From Cristatella mucedo (lineage: Eukaryota; Bryozoa; Phylactolaemata; Cristatellidae): a DNA stretch of 64,000 bases. The DNA is taken from contig WPIO01000010.1 in assembly GCA_009760855.2 (NCBI GenBank), positions 7,363,501-7,427,500 of the forward strand, written 5' to 3'. Below, piece by piece: positions 38,501 through 52,200 of the stretch. The notes under the pieces were generated by a model. The model was not told the origin of the DNA and ran no database searches. It saw only the letters and a list, made by a program, of their open reading frames with translations. Within the stretch, counting starts at the first letter, position 1, and every line of letters begins with the position of its first letter. The position numbers and the translations under genes were made by a program.

Positions 38501-40252
38501 ATGCTGTATGCCTTGTCAGTAAGACAGTCTGAGTTGTGGCTTTTCCCCTGAGGATTATATAAGTTGCCCACTCGAAGAACGGCTGGAGGCCTGATGTCAT
38601 AAATCAACCAGTCGTCAAATGTTCTTTACAAATAGTAGATTAATTGCGATTTTTGTCTATGGTGTGTGCCTTTCTTAAGCTAAAACCAGGAGCAAGTCTT
38701 ATTTTCAATAACAAGTACCCAAGCAGTCTGCAATCACTCCGCGACCAGGTTCGGTGGCATATGATGTATGGTAAGGCAACTTTTTTTTTATTCAGATTCT
38801 GTTGTGGGTCATCTGCAGGTGCATGTCGTTAAGTAAGTAATGTAATTTTCAGACTGCACGTGTTTCGTTTTTGCCTTGGTAGGTCTTGGCTGCTGTGTCA
38901 CTTCTTGCTTCGGTGTTTGCAGATAGTTAATTTTTTTTGCGGATAGTTAATTTTTTCCATTATGGTAGGCGAATTTGTCGACTCCGATTATTGTTTTCAG
39001 CCATCGCTTATAAAGGATCTGCTCAAGGCTGAGGAACAAGACTCATCTGATACAGGAGTCAACCCTTATAGGCAGTATCTCGGTGAGTATGTAAGTGCTT
39101 GCTGCTGCGCTGCACACCCTCCTCCCATTGACAAGTGCCTGGGTCATCTTCACTTGCTTGTGCAATCGGGTGCTGTAGTACGGCAGCAGGGGTTGGGCAT
39201 GGCTTGTACGAGTGTGGCTGTCACAGTTCATTAGCCCATCTCAGAGACACAATTTTGCGAATTATAAATACCTTTGTCACCAAGCACACACTCAGGCATT
39301 CAGTGCATGCATTGCCATTTGACCACCCAAACGGCTATGACCTTTGGTGCTTGAATGACAAAGAGAGCACAGGCAGGTCTTTCATAACATGAAACTGACC
39401 AGCAACCAACGATTGTGTTCGAATGGCATCAGCACTGTGTGTAGTAGGCCCTGAAAACAGAGAAGGCACTCTTGCGGTTTTTGCAGCTGAGAGCCTTGAC
39501 TAACTACAAATAGAAAATCTCCTGGGCTGAGTGGCTGAAGCCTCGCCCCACCACTGACACCACTATTTGCTACATCTAAACGTCATTGCACCGTCTAGCT
39601 TTGTTTGCTTTGAAATACGAAAGGACATGCATTTGGTTGCTCACAGAGGCTTGTATATCGGTTCAGGTAATGGTCTGACGGAAGACTTTTCCAAGTTTAG
39701 CACATATGCAATGCAGAACCATGTGCACCAGGTTCAGTATTATTTTCAAAAATGAGTGTCTTGTGGACTGTCGAGTGTCTCCTACAAGAAGCTGTGGCAA
39801 GCTGTTTTAAATTACAGAATTCAGTGAGCTGTCAAAAATGGGTCTACAAGCCAAGCAGTGGTTATCGACACACGTGTGTGCTGCTTCACTTAAAAGATGC
39901 AGAAACAGAACTTCAGATGCAGTATGACATCGTACGTTAGCTTGTCCTGGAGACTCCATGTTAGCCGGAATCTGAGCAGTATTGCCTTGATGCTGAGCGA
40001 TGCTAATGTTTACCTGTGGCCAGCACCCAACCACTTAACAAGTAATTTACCAACAAGTTGCTAGCATGCCTTGTTTTGCCAGCATATGCTGAAAGGTACT
40101 CCTGGCCTCTGTATCATAGCCCAGAAGATAAACTGCCAAATTTTAAAAAGAGTCATATGTATTAGTGATGTGATCTGTATTCGAGGACCTCGGTCGTGGG
40201 CTTGAGCCTCGTAGCACGTGTGAAGCACCTGAATAGTGATTAAGTTCTTTTA

Positions 40253-40290
<38 letters not shown>

Positions 40291-43200
40291 TAAAAGAACT
40301 ATATATATATATATATATATATATACTAATTAAAGTGAGAAAGTCCGTCCGTCCGTTCGTCACGAGGAAAGATGGCACAGCAGCGGTGTCTTCTATGACC
40401 GTACTATGACTACTTATAGGACTCAGTACGGGCCCTCGTGTATATGTATATATCATCTGTAGCAGAAGTTCCTATCAGCATAACCATGGCAATTTTCTGA
40501 CCTCATTACTTGCTCAGCATTCTGACATACATTTTTTGATGCAATGCAATGCTAGTATTGCCGGGCTACTCTGAGCCTTACTAGGATAACTAGGACAACT
40601 GTAAGATTAGTTTAAGAACATCTTATCTGGAAGGTGGGCTATACGTCAATGACTTGGTATGCATTTGGGTGGCTCTGCGGCTGAGCGTTTTCACTCTAAT
40701 TAAGCTTGACAGCTAGGAGTGCAAATATTGATATGGGCATTAAATGCATAAATATGCAAGCTTTTTCAAAACAATGAATGGGTCTTCTGCTCGTTAAAGC
40801 CATTAGTGAGCTAATTTGAGCTTAGTCGACTGATTTCTGTTCATTTTCTGAGAAACATGTGGAAGCATGCATGCACGATGCAAACTGTTACAAACCCCGT
40901 GGTTTAGCCTCCTTAAAGTAATCTATTAGATTATCAAAATCTATCAGCATCAGACCAGACCATCGAGTACTTGTTATGTAGAAAAAAAGGCTCCGATGAT
41001 GCTGCTGCCCCTGCAAATGCATAGGTTAGTTTGGTTTGCCGTAGTCTTCAAGCTTAGAATACCACCTTAAGCTCATTCGGCTCCTTTCTGCAACTTTGTC
41101 CTCGTAGCCTTAACTCTTTGTAATTCCTAGTTGTAACTGCTGGTCAATGTTCCTTTCTTGACCCTCGGCAATACCGAGGGGTGTGTTTGCTTTTTTGTAT
41201 TCAAGCAACTAGTGTCTGTGAATGGAAGTGTGTTTCCTCGTGTGGCATTTCGATCTAAGTCATTTTACTGCTGTTAAATGTTCTTTTCTAGACCCCGCGA
41301 TACCGAGGGGCATGCTTTATAAGCAATGAGCATTAAGACACTACACAGAAGTCTTTCCGCAGTCTGCTTGTAGGATATTGTGCATGTGTGCATGTTATAT
41401 GTATGTGCCCATTGGAACGTATACCTATCTATTAATTTTCATGCGTTTATTCATTCTTATTGAAAATGGGTTTCCCTCGTTCGTGGGTAACACAGTACAT
41501 AGGCCCACAAGCTGCTGCCCGATGATCAGTGAGACAAGCCTTGAAAATTAATAGCAAGCTCGAAACAGGCTAGCGTATACTCAGACCGCAGTGAGAGCTA
41601 CTTGCTTGCTACTTACTAGAAGTAGCTCGTTTTATGTGCCCGATGTTTCGAACGAATAATTTTCGTGGAGTCAGCTGCTGCTGTGATAGGGGCTGCATTA
41701 GGCAGCATAGTAGCCACTTTGGTTGCTCCATGTGTTGTCCATTTGTGGCCTTCCAGCTGCATTGCCCAGACTGCCCGTAGCGTGGCGTAGCTCGTGCCTT
41801 TGCACTGTGCTTGCCGATTGGACATTGCCTCTTGTCGATGGCATCTTCAGTGGTAGTTATCGTGTGGCTTTGCAGTATGCTGATGATGTTACCTGTAAAT
41901 CGGCCCTTGTTAATCCATATTTCCAGTGTATGACGTACTTCCGATCATCCTACAAAGTAGTTCTTCATTAAAAGACTTTGATGTAATCTCGTGGCTGGAC
42001 AAAGCAGTGCAGTATTATGTGAATACAGCATCTGTGACTTACAGTGAGGATAAAGGTAAGGTGGCAGTCTTTAGAAACATGTGTGCAATGTTTTGCAATG
42101 TCGTTGTACCGAGTTAGAATGGACTTTTTATGACGACGTTGGAGATGCTGTGCTGCAATTCACTAGTTCAGTGGATGCACACAGGAAACATAGGGAATGG
42201 TACCTGTAGCTGTTTAGCATCCCCCCACCCGTGCCTCCTAGGCAAGAACGTGCGATTGCACTACTCACATGGAGTGGGCATGCCCAGAGGAGTATCCATG
42301 GTGACTGTTAATATGGTGTCCTCAATTTTCTTTTTTAGCAAAGTCATCTTCATTATACAGCGGACCAACTTTGGAAGTGCTTACGAAATTATTTGAAATA
42401 TTTAATCTCGCTGCTAGGAAGCTACGTTGGGATCTTGTTGACCTAAGTTCATCCTCGAGGTAGGCTAAGTTGATAGTCTATAATTTATGCCTCGTTCCAA
42501 AAGCCGATAATGCAGAAAGACAGCATCAGGTATTTTGCCTTTACAGGGAGACTGGCTACCAGATCGTTTTGAACTTGACCCATCGATGCAAGAAAGAAAA
42601 AGACGCTAGTGTCAAGAGTCAGACAGTACGTGTAGGATTCGTGTGCTTCCTGCGACACCTTTTCCATTACATAGGGCTCCTCCAGAAAGAAGCCCACCAG
42701 GGTAAGAAGCAGCTGTGTTTCGGACATGCGATGCTGTTTTGCCTCCAGCTTGAAGTTTTGGATGTGGTACGACGAGCTATGTTAAGTTGATAGACTTAAG
42801 AACTAGATTTTTCTTTGGGCTAACCTTGTTTGAACTTCCTTACCAAACCAGAGTGCTGGAGCTGATTTCCCACAAAAGGTAAGTCTCCAAGCTAGATTAT
42901 GGTTAAACATTCTTTAGAACAACCTGTAACAGCAAGTTAAGAGTAGGTAGGGTTTTAACAAGCTAAATGCTTGTCATTGCTTTCTTAGGTGTTATGGTTT
43001 ATAATTTTTAATGACTTCCCAGCCTGTCAAGCCTCTCATGCGCCACAGAGGCGAAAGCTGTAAAGTTTGCGCCGTCTCGGTAATAATCATGCACGGATGT
43101 GACACCCTATCTCCACTTCATCTCCCCTCAGGCTCAGTGATCAAAGATGTTGTCTCGGTTCTTATCGAATCCATTATTTGGTGGTTTGTATGCTGATGCT

Positions 43201-46200
43201 CATTAGGTCAGCAAAACCGTTCTAGGTAACAATCTTGTTCTTGTTTTATACTTACTTGGCTTTCCTTGCATCCCAGTGTATTACTCATATCCAGTTATGT
43301 GTTAAAGCTAGCAGAATGTTTATCACGAGTGATGTGCCTATTTTTTTCACAAGTACTATGTTATGGCCCTTTTTTTGTTTTCAGATGGGAGCTTGGGTCT
43401 TGTACTCGTTGAGCATTTCACCGAGCTGTCTTTTGAGGGGGACATCAGGTATGCTATGTTGTCTTGTTGCCTTGGTGCACATTGCTCAATAGGTTACTAC
43501 AGTCTTCTGGTTCTACTTCACAGCGGTCTCAGCTGAACTAATTGTTACGAGATAGCAATGCTTTCAATTTAAAATAAGTCATCGTGGTTGCCTGCTTCTA
43601 ATCGTTGATTGGCTCTCTAGATCTGCATTCATTTTCGAAATCGGACTTGAACTCACCGACTTTCCCTTTTTATTTATTTTACTAATTGTGGCCAATCACA
43701 GTCGAAAATGAAGTAAACCCTTGACATCGATGCTGTCCGTCCGAGAATATCTGCCTCACCTCTGCTGCTCACTCCCCCTTCCAACCTATCATCATTGGTA
43801 GATAATAATAATAATAATAATAATGCACTTGATAAAGCACCCTCAGAGAACTCAATCTCTTTCTAGGCGCTTTACATTTGCGATTGCTACAACACGTCAC
43901 TAGCTGACGTGCTCGACGAGTTTGCACCTCTTACTAAGCCCACTGTTCGCCCTCACCCAGGCGGCCTTATGGTTAACCACAGACACTAAACTAGTTAGGT
44001 CTATCATGAGCAAGCTTGAAAAACATACAAAAGATCAGGACTTACTGTTCATCGACAGGCATACAAGGACTACTGTAGGTCGTACCAATCAATCCTAGTA
44101 AAAGCCAAGTCTAGCTTCTATAAAAACATTGTTGAATCACAGATGCACAATCCAAAAATGTTGATGTCGACGATCAACCATCTCCTCAATCACTCCCAGG
44201 TTAGCTCCTTACCTACTGATCCCTGTGATGATCTAGCTGATCGCAGCTCTAGCTTTTTTCCAGAAGATAGACAAGATCAGGGAGTCCATCCATGCGATGG
44301 TAGCATCCCCCCTCGAATGCTGTCCCTCATTTCCTTGCAGCACCTCAATGTCTGCATTCAAGGAGGTCACTAGTGACCTCGTCCTAAAGTTAATAATCTC
44401 ACTCAGAGAAGACAACTAATCCTTTGGACCCCCATCCCCACTGTCCTGCTTCTACGATGCATTGATCTACTGCTGCCATGCATAACTAACATCAATTTAA
44501 TGTAATAATAATGTAATGCATCTCCGTCTGTAACTCCACAAAGACTATGTGGGTGTTACACAGGAGAGTTTTGTAATGTGCACTCGCGGCCTAACCGGCT
44601 TTCGACACACATTCGGTAGCCAACATACTTCATCTTACGCAACAAAGAAAAAGTAGGAAGCATAGCAGAGTCAGGAGAGCAGTTGAGGTAGTGAGTAGCA
44701 TGGAAGTAGGAGCTCAGGGCCTCTGGAAAGGATGAGCCATAGTCGGCAGCAGGAGAGTAGTTGTTGCATAAGAATCGTGGAAGCGAGTTGCATAGTCTAG
44801 GATCTGCAGAGCAAAAGCTTCTGTCGCAAACAGTCTCTAAGGGGAGGAATGGAACAGCTAATTTATTGTCCATACAGGAGCTGAGGGCACGAAGAGGCTG
44901 AAACTGGTGCAACAGTTCGGCTAGGTATGAAGGAGCCAAGCCGTGGCGGGCCTTGTGGGTCAGCGTAAGAACTTTGTCTGTATCCATTGATCAACAGGCA
45001 GCCATCCTAGCTCTTTTAGCAAAGGAGACGTGAGGTCAAACCTCTGGGACTTGAAAACTAGCCTTGCGGCCATATTAATAGCCATTTACAGTGGCCTAGT
45101 TGCTTTCTTCGGTAGCCCAGCCAAAAGGGAATTGCAATAATCAACCCGAGACAGAACTAAGGAGCTAGTTACTTTTTTGAAAACCACATTGGAAGACAGC
45201 TCCTAACCTTAGATAGGGATCGGACGTGAAGGCAAGCTGTAGAAGCAGTCTTCTGAATGAAGCTTAACAATTTAGGCAGCTGTCGAAAACGACACCTAAA
45301 TTTCGAGCACATGGTGATGGTCGCACAACAGCATCACTTATTAGAAAAGCAAATCCTTCTAATCCTGCCACATGCTTAGGGTGTCCTATGAGAGCAGTTC
45401 AGTTTTATCGCCAATTTAATAATATGTCATTAGCCTCAGGTCATGTCCCAGCACCTCTAAAAAAAAGGCTGTAGTCAGGCCACTACTCAAGAAATCAACA
45501 CTAGACCAAAAGAGCTTGAGCAACTACCGCCCAGTCTCCCTTCTACCATTCCTATCAAAGACACTGAACTGAGTCGTGGAAGACTAGCTGAACTCATGTA
45601 TTGAAACCCCAAACCTTGCTAGTAAGTTCCAGTCTGGGTTTAGAGGTAATCGCTCCGCAGAGTCAGCATTGCTTCGGGTGTACAACGACCTACTTAGGAA
45701 TGCAGACATGGGTGGAGTGTTTCTGCTTGTTTTGCTTGATCTCACGTCAGCTTTTATGCTTGTTTTGCTTGATTTCACGTCAGCTTTTTATTTTTATTTG
45801 ATTGTGGATGCATGGTATTGATACTTATCATTATATATGCTTTCCAACAAATTCAGTGCCCAGATCTATATTTAGCTCTCCCAGTGCTGTACCACTATCG
45901 ATCACCATGTCCTTCTTGATCTCCTCTCATCTCGCCTGGACATTACTGGCACTGCATTGCAATGGTTCAGGTTCTATCTCAGTGGGAGGCTCCAGAGTAT
46001 TAATGTGAATTGACAAAGATCACCCGAGAAAGTTCTGAAATATGGGGTACCTCAGGGGTCCTTGCCTGGTCCTGTTCTTTTCACGGTTTACACTCTCCTT
46101 TTTTCCGATGTAATCGTGCACAATCTAGGCTTTCACTTCTATGCGGATGACACTCAGTTGTACTTTTGCTTTGATCTCTCCAGCACGTCAAATTCTGTCA

Positions 46201-49200
46201 ACTCCCTTGCTGCATGCATTGATGCCATCCGCACATGGATGACAGCAAATTTTCTTAAATTAAATGATGATAAAACCAACTTACTAATTATAGGCAAACC
46301 AAGTGTGATTCAGAAATTGGAAAGGCTAACGCACAAAATCGGCTCTGCCAGCATATCTGCTGTTCAATCTACTCGAAATCTAGGTGTCATGTTTCAAAAT
46401 GACCTTTTTTAGACGATCACATTAGCTTCACAATCAAGTTTGTCTAGTTTCAGCTACATAGCATTACTAAAACTCGGGCTTATTTAGACAGGGATACCAC
46501 ATCTAAGTTGGCCCATACATTTGTGACATCCTATCTTGACTTCTGTAACTCACGGCTTGCTGGTTTACCGGTCTGTGCAATCAGGCGCTAACAGCTGGTG
46601 CAAAACTCTGCAGCTAGGCTTGTCTGTCGTGAGTGTCACAATTGTCACATCACACCACTTCTCACTGACCTGCACTGGCAACCAGTCAAGCAACGCATCA
46701 ACTTCAAGGTTTTGTCACTCACTTTTAGGTCCCCTCATTCTCTGGCTCCAGCCTGTCTATCTACTGCCCCACCAAACTAAGCATCGTGCCACCTGCTTTT
46801 CGGAAACTGTTTACCAATACCTCGTGCAAACCCCAAATCCTTTGGAGACCGTGTCTTTACTTCGTATGCTTCCAACGCCTGGAACTCACTCCTGACTTGT
46901 GTGACGACATCCCCTGACTTGACCACATGTAAAAAGAAATTAAAAACGCACCTATTTATGACAGCATTTAGTGGGTCCCTGTGATTCGATCTTTCTGTGC
47001 TTATGCATGCTGACACCGTGCATGCTGCCACTAACCAAACTTGCATACTGACCCTGTGCATGTCACCCCGAACCGTGTTATTCTTGTTGTTTGTCGAGCG
47101 TGCTACCTCTAACCATCATACCGTGTTTCCTTTGCAGCAAATGTAAAGCATCTAGAAAGAGATTGAGTTCTCACAGGGTGCTTTATCAAGTGTGTTATTA
47201 TTATTATTATTAAGGGACCAAGGTTACATACGAAGTTTGTACCATCTACAGCAATATATTTTTTGTCTAATATTAAAATTGGGGGATACTGGCCCCATTT
47301 ATGCAACCCCAGGTGCTTGTTTCTGTTAGCCACTCATTTTAGGCTCCAAGCATAATTTGAATCAGAATTTTACGAGATGTTGCACAGCAATATGCACGCG
47401 GTCCCTGGTCTAGTGAGACGAGGTGGCTGGGAGTTTCATGTTGCGTTTGTTTTTACGTCCCAGGCCGTCTGTGTATCCTTTCTCTCTTCTTTTAATGTTA
47501 GCTAGCAATGTGCTGACTAGCTATCATTTAGCACAGAGTAGTAGCAGTGGCCGATTTAACTACTTTTGTCGCCTGTGGACGACTTTATTTTCAATTATGG
47601 CCATCTCTCGTCCTCATGCCCTTAGTGTGTGTGTGTGTGCTTGTGTGTGGAAGCCACCAGGTACGTTTGGTTGAGGCCCAGGTAGTATCCCAACGACATG
47701 GAATGCAATCGGGATACTGTAGTCATCAATGTAGTTTGTTCTGCTTACGGTTTTTTGATCTGGCATGGAGACACATGGTCATGTATGATTGCGTCTGATT
47801 TTCACTTTCAACTTTTGATGGTGCCTGAATCTAGATCAGCTGCTCAGCAGTCAGCCAAGCTGGATGCTTTGGTAAGTCGACAGAAGGCTATTTGAGTCAT
47901 TATCTGTTGTTGAGACTCTTTAGCAATGAGATACTGACTCAAATAGGCTGCTTTGGTAGAAAGAGTCCAGTTCAAAGCCGTTTTCGAGGACGCCAGTCGT
48001 GCACTGCTTCGAGTCGCGGGACACGTCATCCTTCCGGTTCGCCTTTTAAAGCAACTGTGGCGTGTTTGTGTTTTAGCGTCCGACTGCCAAAGAAAAGGAA
48101 ACTGGAGCATGCCGGTGGTGGTGTATCTCAGATGCAAACTGCCAAGGGATCTCCGCCGCATGCCACCGACTTTGCACAGCACTTTCTCGTTGCCTCCTGT
48201 CTGTGGGATTTGATGCATAACGACGAAAGTTTGAGTAAAGGTCTGCAGATTTTTGTCGATTTGCTTCTTCCTTGCCGTGGCTGTAGATTTCCGTGTAGGT
48301 TACTATTGTTTCGAATTCGTTCCGCGGGCTTTGTGGGTCGTGTGCATGCTTTCGATTATTATATTTTACAGATTTTGATGCGCTTCTTCGGAACTCGCAG
48401 TCGCCTGCCCTGGAAGCGTGGCTATCTGCGTTTGAGACTGACAGACTATTATATCAGGTAAGTTTGAACGGTTCCTTGTTGTGAACCCTGAAGGGCTCGT
48501 ACCCTACTGATCGAAAGCACAGTGCTATCCATCGAGGGAACTGTGCGAATTATGGATGGTTTTTCGATTTCAGCATGGAATGCAGCACTCTTCAACGGTG
48601 ACAGCTGTGAATTCCAGCCTTAGATCTGCCTTTTTATGGCATTAGTTTGATCACTGGCAAGCGCTGCCTTTCTTTGACATAACTTTTTTACTAAACGCTC
48701 GTTCTTCCTTCTAATGAGGTCCTGCTGACAAGCTGTTGCAGTCTATATCTGTAACGGTGCTTAGTCCACTTTGGAATTCGTGCATGCTTGTTTTCTGTAG
48801 GGCCGTTACGAGGATGCATTGGCTTTGCTTGCACAACGAGAAGCTGTCCCCGACTCGAATGACGTAAGTACACACTAACTGATGCAGTGTTAGTCAGGTG
48901 GTGCAAAACCCCTAGCATCTTCAAGCTAGAGGGCCCATTGCTGAGCATGGGCCTTTAATGCCTTTGAGCATTTGCGATATCTCTCCGAAGATGCTGTTTT
49001 GCATGGGAGAGGATTTCCTTTGCAAGGGCTTTGGTGGCCAAACAGGCAGGTGGCATCGTAAGAAATGTTACTCGTGCTGCACATTGCCCATGGCAAAGCG
49101 TCGTCTGACATAAAGCCACTGTGAGCAATTTTGAATTGAAGGATCGGCAGGAAATTTAAGAATGGCTCCACCGAGATGCTATGATGATTTCCAGGAGAGG

Positions 49201-52200
49201 AGGCCTACCTCGGTTCACATTACAAGTTGGCATTATTCGATTGTTTGTTTTTATCCACCCTGTTGATCGACCATTGTAATCATCTTTCACTGCTAAGAAC
49301 TCGCATGCTAGCTATGACCTGTGCACACCATTAGTTGTGTGAGTGTGTGAGCACCCTTTTGGTTGAGGTTGCATTACAGGGCTGTACTCTGCCTGATGTA
49401 TACATCTATTTTCTTCACCAGCACACCCTCGTGAGACATTTTGATAGCAATTTCCGAAATCCTGCTGCAGCAAGTACTGCATTAATACCTGGCCTGAAAC
49501 AAAATAGAAAAAAGCGTTAATTCGACTTGCAGGTCAGGACAGCTGTGCAAGCTGCGTGCTGTCACTTTGCGGCTGGTCACCTTCAGGTGAGTTTCAGTGA
49601 TCTTTTTTTTTATGAAAATCTCTTGTATATTCAATAGGCATACATGTGCGAGAGAAGTCTTTTTGTTTTGAATAGCTATGCAAGGGCTTCAGCAAAGGCA
49701 GCTGGTTTTGTAGGCAATTTCAAGTCTGCTTTGCGGCTGCCATGAACATTGCAGTGTGAACATTGTCAGAAGCATGCGCTGTATACTGTTCGATGAAGGT
49801 CAAGGGTAAAGAGAGGTTCTACAGTGACATAATGATGATTGTAGGAGCAAGTGGTCTGAGGACCTCTTGAGACTCCATTTTGTACATCCAGCCACTCCTG
49901 ACCCAGGTGGGAGAGGGGGGTTGGATGCCGAGCTGCAATCGCCTCTGCGACGAGGTTACTTTTTTCCTGTCTCCCTGTTTGCACTTCTCGTAGGTCAGTT
50001 TTTTAACGAGCTTTGGTGCTGATCAACTTCTTCTCTTGTGTAATGTCTTGTATCTCGCACAGCAGGCAGACTTTTTGGGGCGTTACATGCCTATCACTTA
50101 GCTGATAATTTGAAACACGAGGATGAAAAAGCCAAGAAACGTCTGGCTTAATGGGGCTGTCAATCTTAGGGTGGAAAAGTACTGATATGCAAAGCATAAG
50201 AAAACCTACATATTCAATTAACTACAAATACAGTTCCAAATCAATAAGTTAGATTATTCTGCACAGTTAAGTATTTTTGTAAATAAATTACAGCTTCTCA
50301 TGGGACTTGCCTGGTCAACTACTGCTTGCAGAGCTGAGCTGTATACCTTTTTGAGAATCTTTATTGGAGGGTAAGCCAGCATTCAAGTTTTTTTTTACAG
50401 CAGGTTTCTGCTAGCACATGAGGGTTGAATAGACGATACTTGTTGCCCAGGTAAAAAAAAAATGTCGGTTTCATTTACCCGACCTAGTAATCTGTCCACG
50501 CTGAGAAAATTCGCAAGCATCTAATGAACATGCGTCAATTCTACTGCACATATGCTTTACAATTATACGTGCTTGAAGCATCCATTCCTGATGTCAAACA
50601 GAGTTCATAATTTTAATCGAAATGCATCTGAATGTGAAAACCCACGTATGGATGTGAATTGATTGAATAAGCAATAGGATATTATCGAGTATGGTCAAAT
50701 TGAACTTCTTTGGCAGTCATATTCTTCACCAAGTCTCGTGACCTGGAGTTGATGTTGTAGTGTGAGAAAGACCTGTAAAGTGCCAGCTACAAAGAACTGC
50801 AGTAGATACTGTTACCAAGGCATGTAGTGAAGTACCTTAATCGTATTTTCAATCATACCTCTAGCCTGATACCATAATAACAAGGCCAAGTGCTTGACGC
50901 ATAGGTCTATCTCTCGTTAGACGACCATATCAGCTCCACAGTCAAATACGTCTATTTTCAGCTTCATAACATTGCTAAAATTCAAGCTTGTTTAGATAAG
51001 GATACCACATCTAAGTTGGTCCATGCATTCGTGACATCCCGTCTCTACTTCTGCAATTCACTGCTTGCTGGCCTACCGGCATGTGCGATCAGGCGATTGC
51101 AGCTGGTGCAATACTCTGCAGCTAGGCTTGTCTGTCGTGAGCGTCACAGTTGCCACATTACTTCACTTCTCGCCGACCTACACTGGCTACCAGTCAAGCA
51201 ACGGATTGACTTCAAGGTTTTGTCGCTCCGCTCACTTTTAGGTCACTTAATTCTTTGGCTCCAGCCTATCTCTCAGATATACTCCCCCATCAGGTCAAGC
51301 ATCGTACCACCCGCTTTTCGGAATCCAACAGTCTACAAATACCTCGTACAAACCTTAAATCCTTTAGAGACCGTGCATTTAGTTCATATGCTCCCAAAGC
51401 CTGGAACTCCCTACCGACCTGCCTCAGATTATCCCCTGACCTGACCTCATTTAAAAATAATTTTAAAACGCCTATTTAGGACAGCATTTAGTGGGTCCGC
51501 GGGATTCGTCCATCGCACGTGCTTATGCGTGCTGACACTGTGCATACTGCCAGTAACCACATTTGCATGCTGACCCTCTGCATGTCACCCCTAACCATGT
51601 TATTCATTTTGCTTGTTTTTTAAGCATGATATTACTCACGATTCAATTGCATTTCCCATTGCAGCAAATGTAAAGCGCCTAGAGAGAGATTGAGTTCTCT
51701 GAGGGCGCTTTATCAAGTGCATTATTATTATTACTATATTCCCGAAGCCTAAGAGGGCTACATTTGCCACCACGATGCATGAAGTACAACAACTAATCAT
51801 CACTACAGATCATCTTTTTGTAATATCTGAGCCATAGACTATGACAGGTCTAGCTCCTAATGATTATAAATCAGAAACCTCTTTTAATCTCTGACATCTA
51901 TCTGAACCGGGCAGGTTTAGCATGCCAGAATTTCACTAATATTTGCTGGTGAATGAAGCATTGTCGTTTCCAATATTCCTGTTTTGAACAGCATTTACTG
52001 TAGTTGTGTCAGAATGCATGTTTAGTACCTATCAGAAGATAGAGGGCTTGACAGCAACTAAGTCCGTTGGATGGTATGGTCTTGGGTGTCATTTCGGGAA
52101 CCCCTTTCAGCATACCAACAATTGTAACATTGGCCACTTGCCTTCGAGTTCTGATGGAATATGAACTATTTCTTGCCTTATATTATATAGAGAGACATAG

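Larger units (their letters stand above)
39083..41926. other. INTS10 intron 5
   Basis: 2.8 kb holding one SINE-2 copy and a TA palindrome (listed). A short perfect inverted repeat ccctcgg-caata-ccgaggg lies at about 41162 and a partial copy at 41292. Otherwise nothing recognised. Confidence 0.5.

Noticed and set aside
41162-41310. ccctcgg/ccgaggg hairpin as a microRNA precursor
   Set aside because: The stem is only 7 bp with a 5-base loop, too short for a precursor; the second copy is imperfect.
42854-42878. 25-bp microexon (VLELISHK) between INTS10 exons 8 and 9
   Set aside because: Exon 8 joins 43385 directly in phase and gives HQDGSLGLVLVEHF, which fits the family; the microexon would break the phase.
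47822-47870. Short frame ESRSAAQQSAKLDAL with a strong donor, as an extra INTS10 exon
   Set aside because: The neighbouring exons join without it in phase (DI-S-VRLPKKRKL) and the family has no segment for it.
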